Shown here: piece by piece, positions 9,608-19,005 of the stretch | Position numbering within the stretch: position 1 is the stretch's first letter | Layout: the number at the start of each line of letters is the position of its first letter | Source of the DNA: Nitrospirales bacterium LBB_01 | GTDB taxonomy: Bacteria; Nitrospirota; Thermodesulfovibrionia; Thermodesulfovibrionales; Magnetobacteriaceae | Reading direction: 5' to 3' | Length of the DNA stretch: 64,000 nt | NCBI GenBank assembly: GCA_004376055.2 | Contig: CP049016.1 | Span: forward strand, 682,001 to 746,000 | The notes under the pieces: generated by a model | What the model was told of the DNA's origin: nothing | Seen by the model: only the letters and a program-made list of their open reading frames with translations | Databases searched by the model: none | Made by a program: the position numbers and the translations under genes

Positions 9608-10749
9608 TGCTAAAGGCAGCGCTTGTGCTTTCCGATGGTCTGGTTTTTGAGGGAGAGAGTTTTGGCGCCTCTGGTGAAACCAAAGGTGAGGTTGTGTTTA
9701 ACACCTCATTGACAGGATATCAGGAGATTCTAACCGACCCCTCATACACAGGGCAAATTGTAGTCATGACATACACCCAGATGGGTAACTACGGGGTTAA
9801 CCTGGAGGATATTGAATCTAAGGGCGGCCCAAAAGTTGAGGGTTTTATCGTAAAAGAGAATTTTGACTACCACAGCAATTGGCGCTCTAATGGCTCCCTT
9901 GATAACTATTTAAAAGACCACGGCATAGTAGGCATTCAAGGAATAGACACGCGCGCTCTGACCTCACACCTCAGAGACAACGGCTCTATGATGGGAATTA
10001 TCGCTGCAGGAGAGCATAATGCCGAGTATTTATTAAAGAAAATAAGAGCGCATGATGGAATTGCGGGCATTGATTTAGTTAAAGGCGTCAGCACAAAATC
10101 AAACTACAGCTGGAATGAAAAGCTGTGGGAATGGGGCAAAGAAAAACAACGCAGCAGTCATTTGTACCAGATAATTGATAGGGCTAAGCCTAAAGTTGTG
10201 GTCTATGATTTTGGCATAAAATTTAACATATTGCGGAGTTTGTTTAACACAGGGTTTGATATAACTGTGGTGCCGGCAGATACATCAGCCGATGATGTGC
10301 TTAACATGTCCCCCGATGGGATATTTCTAAGTAACGGTCCCGGCAACCCCGAGTCTGTAACGTACGCCATTGATAACGTAAGTAAACTAATCGGCAAAAA
10401 GCCAATATTTGGTATATGCCTTGGACATCAAATCATAGGGCTGGCATTGGGCGGGAAAACGTATAAATTAAAGTTTGGTCACCACGGCGGAAATCATCCG
10501 GTTAAAGATATTGAAAGCGGAAGGGTGGAAATCACATCACAAAACCACAACTACTGCGTTGACATTGACTCACTTAAGGGCAAAGTGGAACTTACTCACG
10601 TTAACCTATATGACAACACGGCTGAGGGGATGCAGCATAGCGAATACCCATTGTTTTCCGTGCAGTATCATCCTGAGGCAGGCCCAGGGCCAAACGACTC
10701 TATGTATCTATTTAGGCGTTTCTATGATATGGTTGAAAAAAATGTGTAA
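9607..10749 (+). CDS. carA: Carbamoyl phosphate synthase small subunit
   Basis: The glutaminase subunit that supplies ammonia to CarB for carbamoyl phosphate. It is 380 residues long with the N-terminal CPSase small-chain domain ([20 protein letters not shown]) and a C-terminal class I glutamine amidotransferase domain. The nucleophile is C271 in GICLGHQ, and the His/Glu pair lies in [10 protein letters not shown]. Overlap TAATG with pyrC suggests coupling. The large subunit carB is not in this window, so the operon does not contain both chains together. Confidence 0.95.
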   Translation: MLKAALVLSDGLVFEGESFGASGETKGEVVFNTSLTGYQEILTDPSYTGQIVVMTYTQMGNYGVNLEDIESKGGPKVEGFIVKENFDYHSNWRSNGSLDNYLKDHGIVGIQGIDTRALTSHLRDNGSMMGIIAAGEHNAEYLLKKIRAHDGIAGIDLVKGVSTKSNYSWNEKLWEWGKEKQRSSHLYQIIDRAKPKVVVYDFGIKFNILRSLFNTGFDITVVPADTSADDVLNMSPDGIFLSNGPGNPESVTYAIDNVSKLIGKKPIFGICLGHQIIGLALGGKTYKLKFGHHGGNHPVKDIESGRVEITSQNHNYCVDIDSLKGKVELTHVNLYDNTAEGMQHSEYPLFSVQYHPEAGPGPNDSMYLFRRFYDMVEKNV

Positions 10750-10767
10750 TGAAAGGAGGACTTAAGC

Positions 10768-11106
10768 ATGTTACGAGTGAATATTGATAAATTAGATAAA
10801 AACGGCATGACAGGAATTGATGACGATGGTCACAGCATCCTTGTAGTAAGAGTTGACAATAACTATTTTGCATTAGGAGACGTCTGTCCACACAAAAAGT
10901 GCAGACTTCATACCGGCGCATTAAAAGGCAGCACAGTTATATGCCCCTGTCACGGAGCAGCGTTTGACGTAACCACGGGCAAACTTCAGGCGTGGTTTAA
11001 AAATGTTTCCAGTGATTTGATAAAACTCATAGCAAGAATTGGCATTATGAATGTAAAGGCCTATAAGTGCACAGTCAGCGGTAATGAGATTGTAATCGAA
11101 ACGTAA
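10768..11106 (+). CDS. Rieske [2Fe-2S] ferredoxin-like protein
   Basis: A 112-residue soluble Rieske protein of the NirD/biphenyl-dioxygenase ferredoxin type. Cluster ligands are C40-x-H42 (VCPHKKC) and C59-x2-H62 (CPCHG). No signal or membrane anchor is present, so it is probably a cytoplasmic electron carrier. It has a strong Shine-Dalgarno (GAAAGGAGG). It follows carA by 18 bases and precedes mqnB by 8, but no redox partner is encoded nearby, so its electron donor and acceptor are unknown. Confidence 0.88.
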   Translation: MLRVNIDKLDKNGMTGIDDDGHSILVVRVDNNYFALGDVCPHKKCRLHTGALKGSTVICPCHGAAFDVTTGKLQAWFKNVSSDLIKLIARIGIMNVKAYKCTVSGNEIVIET

Positions 11107-11114
11107 GCTATCAA

Positions 11115-11840
11115 ATGGTAGTTGTGGTTTTATATGCAGTCTCAGCAGAGGGCAAAGACATCAGAAGGGCGCTTTGGGAAAGAACCTCATTCTCCGACAA
11201 AACACATATCGGATATATTAACAGCAACAAAGTTGTCTGTATTGAGACACAAATGGGTAAAGTTAATGCTGCGTGTGAGTCGGCGTTGGCTATAAAAGAA
11301 TATGCGCCTGACGTTGTTATCTCAACAGGCATAGGCGGTGCCTATCCTGACACTGACCTCAATGTTGGAGATGTAGCCGTTGCAACTTGTGAAATATACG
11401 GCGATGAGGGGGTTTTGTTAAAGGATGGGTTTTTAGATACTTTTCAGATGGGAATTCCTCTGTTAAAAAGAGGCAAAAAGCTGTTTTTTAACGAATTTGA
11501 CATGGACACTTCTATTACTCAAAGGGCCTATAAAATAATATCAGACGGATTAACTGGACATGTTGTAAAAAAAGGCAATTTTCTCACCGTCTCATCCTGC
11601 ACAGGGGACAGTGAGAGAGCGGTTATGCTAAAAAACAAACACTCTGTCATCTGTGAAAACATGGAGGGAGCGGCAGTTGCTCATGTTTGCGCTAAGCTCG
11701 GTGTGCCTGTCGTTGAGATACGAGGAGTCAGCAATATCGTTTCAGACAGGGATAAGGAGCGTTGGGATATGGCTCTTGCTGTAAAAAACTGCTCTTTAGC
11801 TGTTATCTTATTATTAAAATCGCTAAACACTCAGAGGTAA
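11115..11840 (+). CDS. mqnB: Futalosine hydrolase
   Basis: A 241-residue nucleoside hydrolase of the MTA/SAH nucleosidase fold. The motif IRGVSNIVSDRDKERWD and the MEGAAVAHVC loop match futalosine hydrolases, which release hypoxanthine from futalosine to give dehypoxanthinyl futalosine in the alternative menaquinone pathway. A general 5'-methylthioadenosine nucleosidase is the alternative reading; the D-R-x-x-W-D ending favours MqnB. The other mqn genes are not in the window. The GDEGV segment is consistent with the family. It lies in a compact run with the Rieske and Nudix genes. Confidence 0.85.
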   Translation: MVVVVLYAVSAEGKDIRRALWERTSFSDKTHIGYINSNKVVCIETQMGKVNAACESALAIKEYAPDVVISTGIGGAYPDTDLNVGDVAVATCEIYGDEGVLLKDGFLDTFQMGIPLLKRGKKLFFNEFDMDTSITQRAYKIISDGLTGHVVKKGNFLTVSSCTGDSERAVMLKNKHSVICENMEGAAVAHVCAKLGVPVVEIRGVSNIVSDRDKERWDMALAVKNCSLAVILLLKSLNTQR

Positions 11841-11845
11841 CAAAC

Positions 11846-12397
11846 ATGCCTGAAATAACCGATAAAAAGACAGCATGGACGGGTAAATTTTTAAAGGCAG
11901 TTTTAATTGAGCTAAGAAATTCAAAGGGTGAAAAATTTATATGGGAGGCATTTAAGCGGCAAAACTGCGACGGCATCATAGCAGTCGTGCCATTTACCAA
12001 AGACGGACAGGTGGTGGTTATAAAACAATTCAGACCGCCTGTGGAAAAATACGTAATAGAATTTCCAGCCGGTTTAAGCGATAGAGGGGAATCACTAATA
12101 GATGTAGCGCACAGGGAGCTTCTTGAAGAAACTGGCTATAGCACCCCTGTAATGGAATTGTTAGCAACCGGCCCGCTCTCTGCCGGTGCTTCAACGGAGG
12201 TGCTGACCGTTTTTGTTGCTGTAGATGCTGAGAAAACATCCGCCCAGAATCTTGACCACGGAGAGGAAATTGAAATCATCACACTGCCGGTGAAAGATTT
12301 CTATCAAAATGTCTATGCACTTGAAAATGAAAACACGTACATAGACCTAAAGCTCTTCGGACTGTTTGAGCTTGCAAAAAAGAAGTATCCTGTTTAG
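11846..12397 (+). CDS. Nudix hydrolase, ADP-ribose pyrophosphatase-like
   Basis: A 183-residue protein with a complete Nudix box at residues 76-98 (GLSDRG-E-SLIDVAH-RELLEETGY), matching Gx5Ex7REUxEExGU. The flanking sequence (VVIKQFRPPVEKYVIEFPAG) is that of the ADP-ribose/ADP-sugar pyrophosphatase group (NudF-like). The frame opens upstream at 11762, but the ATG at 11846 lies just after the mqnB stop and gives the normal family N-terminus. It is the last gene of the run starting at pyrR. Confidence 0.88.
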   Translation: MPEITDKKTAWTGKFLKAVLIELRNSKGEKFIWEAFKRQNCDGIIAVVPFTKDGQVVVIKQFRPPVEKYVIEFPAGLSDRGESLIDVAHRELLEETGYSTPVMELLATGPLSAGASTEVLTVFVAVDAEKTSAQNLDHGEEIEIITLPVKDFYQNVYALENENTYIDLKLFGLFELAKKKYPV

Positions 12398-12714
12398 ACA
12401 TCGCTAAACAACTCTGAGCAATCTACAGCCGGTTTGTTTTTAGTTAACTGCTTCATACAAAGCAGCGTTCAAAGATAAATTAAATGTTATAGAGGAGAGT
12501 ATTCTCTCTTTACTGTTATAACTTAGAGTGCAACTTGGTACTAATTTACCTCTTTGAATGCACTTTGGTATAAGAAAACCTAAAGAGTTTAGAGCACTGC
12601 AGCCAAAAGACTATTATTTGCATCGCATAAGCAATTGTTGTCAAGCCATTCCTTCTTTGCTTTATATTCCAAATTCTTGTCTCAAACACCCTCAATCTGA
12701 TAAAATCATAGCAA
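12398..12714. other. Intergenic region with remnants of small repeat ends
   Basis: No gene is supported. Two tandem plus-strand copies of the terminal-repeat motif lie at 12526-12544 (GCAACTTGGTA) and 12555-12573 (GCACTTTGGTATAAG), and a left-end fragment GCGTTCAAAGATAAAT lies at 12465-12480. These match the ends of the miniature element family at 17053, 41828 and 45801. A small hairpin GAGAG-TATT-CTCTC is at 12495-12508. The core is lost, so these look like decayed or solo ends. Confidence 0.55.
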
Positions 12715-13410
12715 ATGCCTATAGCGCTAATTACGGGCGCCTCCGGCGGTCTTGGAAAAGAGATTGCTCTTGCGCTTTTAAAGGATTCCAATGAGGTTAT
12801 CGGGATTTTTAACACCAATAATATTTCAATTGAGGGTTTTGAAAACTCCCTGCACACACTGAAAGCTGATATTAGAAACAAGGCGGATGTCAAAAATATT
12901 GCCAATTATGTAAGCGAAAAATTTGGGAAACTTGATTACCTTATAAACTCTGCCGGTGTGAGCCGTGACGGGCTTATCGTAAACTATCCTGAGAGCAGTT
13001 GGGATGAGGTCATTGCGGTTAATTTAACGGGAGTGTTTTATCTGATAAGGGAGGTAGTGCCGTTTTTAAAAAAGTCGGACAATCCGCACATCATTAATAT
13101 ATCATCGCGTTCTGCCATACGAGGCACTGCCGGACAATGTGCCTACAGTGCCTCAAAAGCGGCACTTATCGGGCTTTCCGCAAGTCTTGCAAAGGAGCTT
13201 TCGGAGTACAGTATAAAAATAAACACGGTTTTACCCGGGTTTCTTAACACTGCTATGGGAAGACATAATGAGAGTGCACTTAAACGCGCAGAAACCGAAA
13301 GCGCACTCGGCACACTTTCCAGTCCCAAAGAGGCGGCAATGTTTATCGCCACGATTATAAAAACCACAACTGTTACCGGTCAGATTTTTACTCTGGATAG
13401 CAGACTATGA
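12715..13410 (+). CDS. Short-chain dehydrogenase, FabG-like 3-oxoacyl-ACP reductase
   Basis: A 231-residue classical SDR. The nucleotide-binding TGASGGLG is at residues 7-14, NSAGV at 78-82, and the catalytic Ser131, Tyr144 and Lys148 are in ISSRSA and YSASKAA. The closest general match is FabG (NADPH-dependent 3-oxoacyl-ACP reductase). Its stop overlaps the bioD start by 4 bases, so a role in making the pimeloyl chain for biotin is conceivable; that is inference from position only. No Shine-Dalgarno is obvious before the ATG. Confidence 0.82.
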   Translation: MPIALITGASGGLGKEIALALLKDSNEVIGIFNTNNISIEGFENSLHTLKADIRNKADVKNIANYVSEKFGKLDYLINSAGVSRDGLIVNYPESSWDEVIAVNLTGVFYLIREVVPFLKKSDNPHIINISSRSAIRGTAGQCAYSASKAALIGLSASLAKELSEYSIKINTVLPGFLNTAMGRHNESALKRAETESALGTLSSPKEAAMFIATIIKTTTVTGQIFTLDSRL

Positions 13411-14132
13411 AAGGCATTTTCATAACAGGCACAGATACCGGAGTCGGCAAAACTCTTATAACCACGCTTATTGCTATTGGGTTAAGTGAACTGGGTTATA
13501 GCGTAACACTCAGAAAACCGATTGAGACCGGCTGCAAACCAGAAGGCAGCATTTTAATTCCTGAGGACGGCATGTTCTACATTAAAAATATTCCCTCACT
13601 AAAAAAAGAAAAGATTGACGACATTACGCCCATTAGATTTAAAGAACCACTGTGTCCGCTTGCCGCCTCAAGAATTGAAAAAACACAAATTTCATGGGAA
13701 AATATTATTACATCTCTTAAAAGTGTTGAAACATCCAAAATCCTCATGGTTGAGGGGGTGGGAGGCGTGATGGTGCCGATTACTGAGGGTAGGTTTGTGT
13801 ATGATCTTATTATAGAGCTCCAATTGCCGGTAATTGTTGTTTGTGGAAACAGGCTTGGCGCTATAAATCACACGCTCCTTACGTTGGATTTTCTTAAAGC
13901 CAGAAAAATATCTGTCATTGGAATTATAATAAATCACACAGATCTTGCCGATACACTTGCTCACAAAACCAACCCCGCAATAATTGCCGAGCTATCCTCT
14001 GGAGTGCCGATAATCGGAACAATACCATATATTAGTGAAATAAGCGCTGAGAGTTTAAAAGATGTATCAAAAAAATATATCAACTATGATATAATACAGG
14101 GTTATCTACAGAGCGACGATATAACAAAATAA
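13407..14132 (+). CDS. bioD: Dethiobiotin synthetase
   Basis: Forms the ureido ring of dethiobiotin from 7,8-diaminopelargonate, CO2 and ATP. It is 241 residues long, with the P-loop GTDTGVGKT at residues 8-16, the K-P-I-E-T-G-C substrate segment and VEGVGGVMVPI. The family N-terminus IFITGTDTGVGKT is nearly invariant. It is coupled to the FabG-like gene (ATGA overlap). Other bio genes (bioA, bioB, bioF) are not in the window. Confidence 0.94.
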   Translation: MKGIFITGTDTGVGKTLITTLIAIGLSELGYSVTLRKPIETGCKPEGSILIPEDGMFYIKNIPSLKKEKIDDITPIRFKEPLCPLAASRIEKTQISWENIITSLKSVETSKILMVEGVGGVMVPITEGRFVYDLIIELQLPVIVVCGNRLGAINHTLLTLDFLKARKISVIGIIINHTDLADTLAHKTNPAIIAELSSGVPIIGTIPYISEISAESLKDVSKKYINYDIIQGYLQSDDITK

Positions 14133-14147
14133 AAGAAGGCTGATAAA

Positions 14148-16832
14148 ATGATAGGTTATGTACTAAAAAAGATTTTTGGCACTAATAACGAGCGTGAGCT
14201 TAAAAAACTCGTACCATTGGTAGAGTTGATAAACGATCAGGAGGCCGCAGTATCAAAACTCTCGGACTCAGAGTTGAAGGACAAAACCGGAGAGTTCCGC
14301 ACCCGACTCCAAAACGGTGAGACACTGGACGACATCCTGACTGAGGCGTTTGCCGTAGTGAGAGAGGTCTCTAAGCGGATACTTTCTATGCGCCATTTTG
14401 ATATGCAGTTAGTTGGCGGCATTGTGCTTCATCAGGGGAAAATATCTGAGATGAAAACTGGCGAGGGTAAAACCCTTGTCGCTACCCTTCCTGTGTATCT
14501 AAATGCACTTGATGGCAGAGGAGTTCATGTTGTCACTGTTAACGATTACCTGGCGCGGCGTGACACTCAGTGGATGGGGCCAATTTACAACTTTTTAGGG
14601 CTTTCCGTAGGAGCTATTCAAAACGACGACTCCTTTATCTATGACCCCTCGTATAAGTCTGAGTATGAAAAACTGGATTTCCTAAATCCCTGCACCAGAC
14701 AGGAGGCGTACCATGCTGATATAACTTACGGCACAAACAATGAGTACGGGTTTGATTATCTCCGCGATAACATGAAATACGAGCTTGCCGAGTTTTCACA
14801 GCGTGAACTTAACTATGCTATCGTTGACGAGGTTGACAGCATTTTAATTGACGAGGCAAGAACTCCGCTGATTATATCAGGGCCATCTGAGGAGTCAACC
14901 GACAAATACTATAAAATAAACAAGATGATTCCAAAACTTAAAAAAGAAATAGACTATACAATCGACGAAAAAGCGAAAAATGCAATTTTAACTGAAGAGG
15001 GTGCCATACACGCAGAGCGTCTGATTGGTGTTGAAAACCTGTTTGATCCGATAAACATAGAGCTGGTTCATCACGTGCTTCAGGGGCTTAAAGCGCATAG
15101 CCTCTATAGAAAAGACACCGATTACGTGGTAACCGATGGCGAGGTTATCATCGTAGATGAGTTTACGGGACGCTTGATGCCCGGCAGACGGTGGTCAGAC
15201 GGTCTTCATCAGGCGATAGAAGCCAAAGAAGGCGTCAAAATAGAGAGTGAAAACCAAACTCTTGCCACAATTACATTTCAGAATTTTTTCAGAATGTACA
15301 ATAAACTTGCCGGTATGACAGGCACCGCTGACACTGAGGCAGAGGAGTTTGGAAAAATCTACAACCTTGACGTTATGGTTATCCCAACAAACAGGCCAAT
15401 GAACAGAACGGATTTGCCCGATTCAATATACAAAAACGAACAGGCTAAATATAAGGCCGTAATAGAAACCATAAAAGAGTGTAACTCAATAGCTCAACCT
15501 GTTTTGGTTGGCACAATATCAATAGATAAGTCAGAGGTGTTGTCAAAAGAACTTAAAAAGGCAGGTATCCCTCATAGCGTGCTAAATGCCAAGCATCACG
15601 ATAAAGAGGCTGAAATCGTGGCCCAGGCCGGCAGAAGCGGCGCTGTAACTATAGCCACAAACATGGCAGGTCGCGGCACGGATATTGTGCTTGGCGGTAA
15701 TCCTAAGGGGCTAGCCCACGATATGCTTAAAGACAACAAGGAATACACAGACGAGGAGTGGATAAAGACACTTTCAAAGGCAGAGGAAATCTGCGCCCGT
15801 GATAAAGAAAAAGTAATCGCGGCAGGTGGACTATTTATTCTGGGAACAGAGCGCCACGAGGCTCGCCGCATAGATAATCAGTTGCGAGGGCGCTCAGGAC
15901 GTCAGGGCGACCCCGGCACATCCAGGTTTTTCCTTTCCCTTGAGGACGATCTTATGAGAATCTTCGGCTCCGATAGAATCTCGGGACTTATGGGACGCCT
16001 CGGCATGGAGGAGGATATTCCTATTGAAAATAAAATGGTCTCACGGGCTATTGCCAATGCTCAGAAAAAGGTGGAGGCGCATAACTTTGATATAAGAAAA
16101 CACCTTCTTGAGTACGATGACGTAATGAACAAGCAGAGAACTGAGATTTACTCTTTCAGACGTGAAATCCTTGCCGCAGAGTCCCTGCAAGAGCAGATAA
16201 TGGAGATGATTGAAGATACCGCTACGGATATTTTGGAGCGCTCTTGCCCCGAGGATACCTACACAGAAAACTGGGACATGGTAAGTTTGCTGGATTCTCT
16301 GTTTGGCATATTCGGCGTCCCGCAAAAAGAGTTAAAACGCCAAATTGAAGACATTAAACACATAGATGCGTTAAGAGAAAAAATTCCTGCGGTTTTAAAG
16401 GACTTGTACAAAAAGAAAGAAGAGGAAATGGGAGAACATGTGTTGCGGTATTTTGAAAAAGTGACCCTCCTTCAACTTCTTGACACTCAGTGGAAAGACC
16501 ATTTGCTTGCTATGGATCACCTTAAGGAGGGAATAGGGCTTCGCGGCTACGGACAAAAAGACCCTCTTGTGGAATACAAAAAAGAAGCATTTGACATGTT
16601 TTCAGATTTGACCTTCCGAGTGACAGGAGAATTTCTGACCCGTTTATTCCACATAAAGGTGCACTCTGAAGAGGAAATCGAGCGTTCCAGTACATTTAAA
16701 AGACAACCTGTGTTTTATAACAGAAGCGACAACGAAACCCCGCAAACCGTCAGAAAAAGCAAAAAACCCGGAAGGAATGACCCTTGCACTTGCGGCAGCG
16801 GTAAAAAATACAAGAAATGCTGCGGGAAATAG
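14148..16832 (+). CDS. secA: Preprotein translocase ATPase SecA
   Basis: Motor ATPase that drives secretory proteins through SecYEG. It is 894 residues long. The Walker A region ([14 protein letters not shown]), DEAD box in [29 protein letters not shown] and the [17 protein letters not shown] arginine-finger motif are all present. The C-terminal zinc/SecB-binding tail [13 protein letters not shown] is complete. It is a single intact SecA with no sign of truncation. It follows bioD by 15 bases. Confidence 0.98.
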   Translation: MIGYVLKKIFGTNNERELKKLVPLVELINDQEAAVSKLSDSELKDKTGEFRTRLQNGETLDDILTEAFAVVREVSKRILSMRHFDMQLVGGIVLHQGKISEMKTGEGKTLVATLPVYLNALDGRGVHVVTVNDYLARRDTQWMGPIYNFLGLSVGAIQNDDSFIYDPSYKSEYEKLDFLNPCTRQEAYHADITYGTNNEYGFDYLRDNMKYELAEFSQRELNYAIVDEVDSILIDEARTPLIISGPSEESTDKYYKINKMIPKLKKEIDYTIDEKAKNAILTEEGAIHAERLIGVENLFDPINIELVHHVLQGLKAHSLYRKDTDYVVTDGEVIIVDEFTGRLMPGRRWSDGLHQAIEAKEGVKIESENQTLATITFQNFFRMYNKLAGMTGTADTEAEEFGKIYNLDVMVIPTNRPMNRTDLPDSIYKNEQAKYKAVIETIKECNSIAQPVLVGTISIDKSEVLSKELKKAGIPHSVLNAKHHDKEAEIVAQAGRSGAVTIATNMAGRGTDIVLGGNPKGLAHDMLKDNKEYTDEEWIKTLSKAEEICARDKEKVIAAGGLFILGTERHEARRIDNQLRGRSGRQGDPGTSRFFLSLEDDLMRIFGSDRISGLMGRLGMEEDIPIENKMVSRAIANAQKKVEAHNFDIRKHLLEYDDVMNKQRTEIYSFRREILAAESLQEQIMEMIEDTATDILERSCPEDTYTENWDMVSLLDSLFGIFGVPQKELKRQIEDIKHIDALREKIPAVLKDLYKKKEEEMGEHVLRYFEKVTLLQLLDTQWKDHLLAMDHLKEGIGLRGYGQKDPLVEYKKEAFDMFSDLTFRVTGEFLTRLFHIKVHSEEEIERSSTFKRQPVFYNRSDNETPQTVRKSKKPGRNDPCTCGSGKKYKKCCGK

Positions 16833-16909
16833 ATAAACAGTTTTTTAAAAGCATCCAAATATCTGCATTGTTTTTTTTATAATTAAGAACCTCTTGAAAA
16901 AGAATATTC

Positions 16910-17010
16910 TCTATTTTGTCATTCCCGTGAAAACGGGAATCCAGATCATTTAACAGAAATATTAAAAAGACTGGATTTCCGATCGGAGGCGGGCATTACA
17001 GATGAAAAAT
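16910..17010. repeat. Degenerate REP palindrome pair after secA
   Basis: Two REP-like hairpins: TCATTCCCGTGAAAACGGGA (then ATCCAG) near 16919-16944, and a decayed GACTGGATTTCCGATCGGAG (then GCGGGCATTACAG) near 16970-17002. They belong to the GGATTCC...GGAATGAC family spread through the window. The rest of the 447-base gap holds the element at 17053-17229 and no gene. Confidence 0.7.
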
Positions 17011-17052
17011 ATCTTTAAAAACAAACTCATAAACAGAGTTCCTTATGATTAA

Positions 17053-17229
17053 TACCGAGTTGCATTCTAAGCCGTAATAATAAAGAAGAGATTACCACGT
17101 CGCTGCCGCTCCTCGTAATGACGGATAAGGATGACATGCTCAGCCCTAAGCCGTCATTGCGAACCCCCGTAAGGGGGTGTGGCAATCTCATGTTTCTATA
17201 TGTAGTTTATCTTTGAGCGCTACTTGGTA
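17053..17229. mobile_element. 177-bp MITE-like element with a BIME-type core
   Basis: The terminal inverted repeats are TACCGAGTTGCATTC (left) and, reverse-complemented, TACCAAGTAGCGCTC (right). Flanking triplets are TAA and TTA. Inside lie two convergent REP-like units, 17088-17124 (GAGATTACCACGTCGCTGCC start) and 17151-17189 (ending GGGTGTGGCAATCTC), whose outer parts are inverted copies of each other. The ends match those of 41828-42004, which has the same length but a different core. No ORF. Confidence 0.7.
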
Positions 17230-17279
17230 TTAGTATGTACGGAGTATAAAATAGAGGTGACTGTTAATTTAACCGTAAC

Positions 17280-18698
17280 TTACTGAATTGAGATATTAGG
17301 TTCAGAGATGTTATTCGTTTCCAGCAGTTGGGTGATAACGTTCAGATATTCTTTAGCCTCAATTAAAGCCTGCTTTACGGCATGTTTTCCGTAAAGTCCG
17401 ACAGCAACATGGAAAAAGTCCAGTTTTGCCATGTGTCTGAAAATGTATTTCCATGAATAAAACCGTCCCATCGCCTTCAATGTTTCCATGTGCAATGTCT
17501 GAGGGTTCATTATCATTGGCTTAAATGTTACGTGGTGAGCGTCAAACTTAGCCCAATCCTGATGAATCAATCTGCCGCTTGTCAACATGTCATTGTAAAA
17601 AGGTGTGCCGGGAAGCGGTGTTAGTATCATTAGCTGAATCGTATCTATCCCCTGCTCTATTGCAAAATCAACTGTCTGCCTTATCGTTGTAATCTCATCG
17701 TTATCAGCTCCAAGGACAAACATCCCGTGGATTGCTATTCCATGCTCCTTTACCGCTTTTATACAGTCCTTAATTTCCTGCAAACCCTGCCCTTTATTGT
17801 ATTCAATCAGCGTTTTAGGATTTATTGATTCAAACCCGATATATACTGTGCTGCAATAGGATTTTGCCAACAATTCAAGTAGTTCAGGGTCCTTTGCAAT
17901 ATCAGTACGCACCTGAGCATTGTACTCAGTTTTCATATTCTCGTTAATCATTTCCTTAAGGAGAGTTTTAGCCCTTTTCTTGCTTGCTGTGAAGTTATCA
18001 TCCACAAAGAATATGTTTTTCTTTGGATAACTGGCTGCCTTGCGTATCTCAGCCATCGAATTCTCTATAGATTTAGACCGGTACCGCCGTCCAAAAACCC
18101 TGATAACAGAACAGAAGTTGCAGTTAAACGGACATCCCCGTGAAAGCGATATCGGATATATGATGGACTTATCAAAGTCCTGCACAAGCGATACATCAGG
18201 AATGGGCAGCTCATCAAGGGAGGCTAAAAGAGGTCTTGACTCATTGTTTACGACAGCGCCGTGTTTGTCTCTGTACGAAAGTCCTTTAATCGTCTTTATA
18301 TCAGGCGAACCCTTCTCAAGGTAATTAAAAAGCTCCACTATTGACTCATCGCCCTCGCCTCTGACCACATAGTCACAGTAGTTCAGAGCCTCCTCAGCCA
18401 TAAAAGAGACGTGAGCCCCACCCATAACAACTGGTATCCCTAACGTTTGCGCCCTCTTTGCGTGTTTATATGCTCTTGTTGCCGTAGGCGTTATCGTGGA
18501 AATGCAGACGATATCAGAGTTCTCAACGTACTGCCAGTCTATTTTTGCCAGATCCTCAATATATACCTTCACCTCGTAGCCGAGAGCCGAAAGTATAGTA
18601 GAAAGAAGCACAGACCCCACCCTCGGCACTGGATACCTGCTGTATATGTGGTTACCAGGCGCTTTAGATTCTATAAATGCTACCTTTCTAATTTTCAC
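17280..18698 (-). CDS. B12-binding-domain radical SAM protein
   Basis: About 472 residues. The N-terminal cobalamin-binding-like domain includes VVMGGAHVSFMAEEAL. The radical SAM domain follows, with the cluster motif CPFNCNFC (C189, C193, C196 from the chosen start) in SLSRGCPFNC. The family carries out SAM-dependent methylations or other radical modifications of lipids, cofactors or peptides; the substrate is unknown and no partner gene is adjacent. The frame opens with TTG at 18719; GTG at 18698 (MKIRKVAFIESKAPG) gives the usual family start. A very T/A-rich tract lies upstream. Related to methylases of the HpnP/HpnR type in layout, but a precise assignment is not supported. Confidence 0.85.
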   Translation of the reverse strand: MKIRKVAFIESKAPGNHIYSRYPVPRVGSVLLSTILSALGYEVKVYIEDLAKIDWQYVENSDIVCISTITPTATRAYKHAKRAQTLGIPVVMGGAHVSFMAEEALNYCDYVVRGEGDESIVELFNYLEKGSPDIKTIKGLSYRDKHGAVVNNESRPLLASLDELPIPDVSLVQDFDKSIIYPISLSRGCPFNCNFCSVIRVFGRRYRSKSIENSMAEIRKAASYPKKNIFFVDDNFTASKKRAKTLLKEMINENMKTEYNAQVRTDIAKDPELLELLAKSYCSTVYIGFESINPKTLIEYNKGQGLQEIKDCIKAVKEHGIAIHGMFVLGADNDEITTIRQTVDFAIEQGIDTIQLMILTPLPGTPFYNDMLTSGRLIHQDWAKFDAHHVTFKPMIMNPQTLHMETLKAMGRFYSWKYIFRHMAKLDFFHVAVGLYGKHAVKQALIEAKEYLNVITQLLETNNISEPNISIQ

Positions 18699-18770
18699 TC
18701 TGCTTATAGTATATAACAAAGATTTTTTTTTTGCAAGATTTTTTTTTAATTAATTTTTAATTAAAAAAAA

Positions 18771-18963
18771 TAATGCTTATTGAGTTAACTCCGGCAGACG
18801 GTGTTTTGTCAGCAAATGATATATTTGAAAGGACTGGATTCCCGCTCGGAGGCGGGAATGACAAAGGAGGGAATGCTTTTTTTTGTCATTCTTTTTTTTC
18901 TTGTCATTACTGCGAAAGCAGGAATCCATTTTTTATTAACGGAGTTAACTGCATAGGCAATAA
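18771..18963 (+). mobile_element. AGTTAACTCCG-ended MITE-like element, copy A
   Basis: The inverted ends are TAATGCTTATTGAGTTAACT (then CCG) on the left and CGGAGTTAACTGCATAGGCA (then ATAA) on the right; the core AGTTAACTCCG is at 18783-18793, with its inverted copy at 18940-18950. Inside, in opposite orientation, are a hairpin with arms ATTCCCGC/GCGGGAAT and a second one with ATTACTGC/GCAGGAAT. It lies between two minus-strand genes, in the gap after the response regulator gene and upstream of the radical SAM gene. Confidence 0.75.
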
Positions 18964-19005
18964 AAAAATTATTGATTAAAGCGGTTAGTTACACAAGTTA
19001 CACTA

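Noticed and set aside
10475-10765. 96-codon ORF overlapping the end of carA
   Set aside because: Out-of-frame within carA, which is intact to its stop.
12558-12794. 78-codon ORF before the FabG-like gene
   Set aside because: Runs into the SDR gene in another frame and begins inside a repeat remnant; no coding features.
18773-18979. 68-codon ORF before the response regulator gene
   Set aside because: Lies wholly inside the repeat element at 18771-18963.
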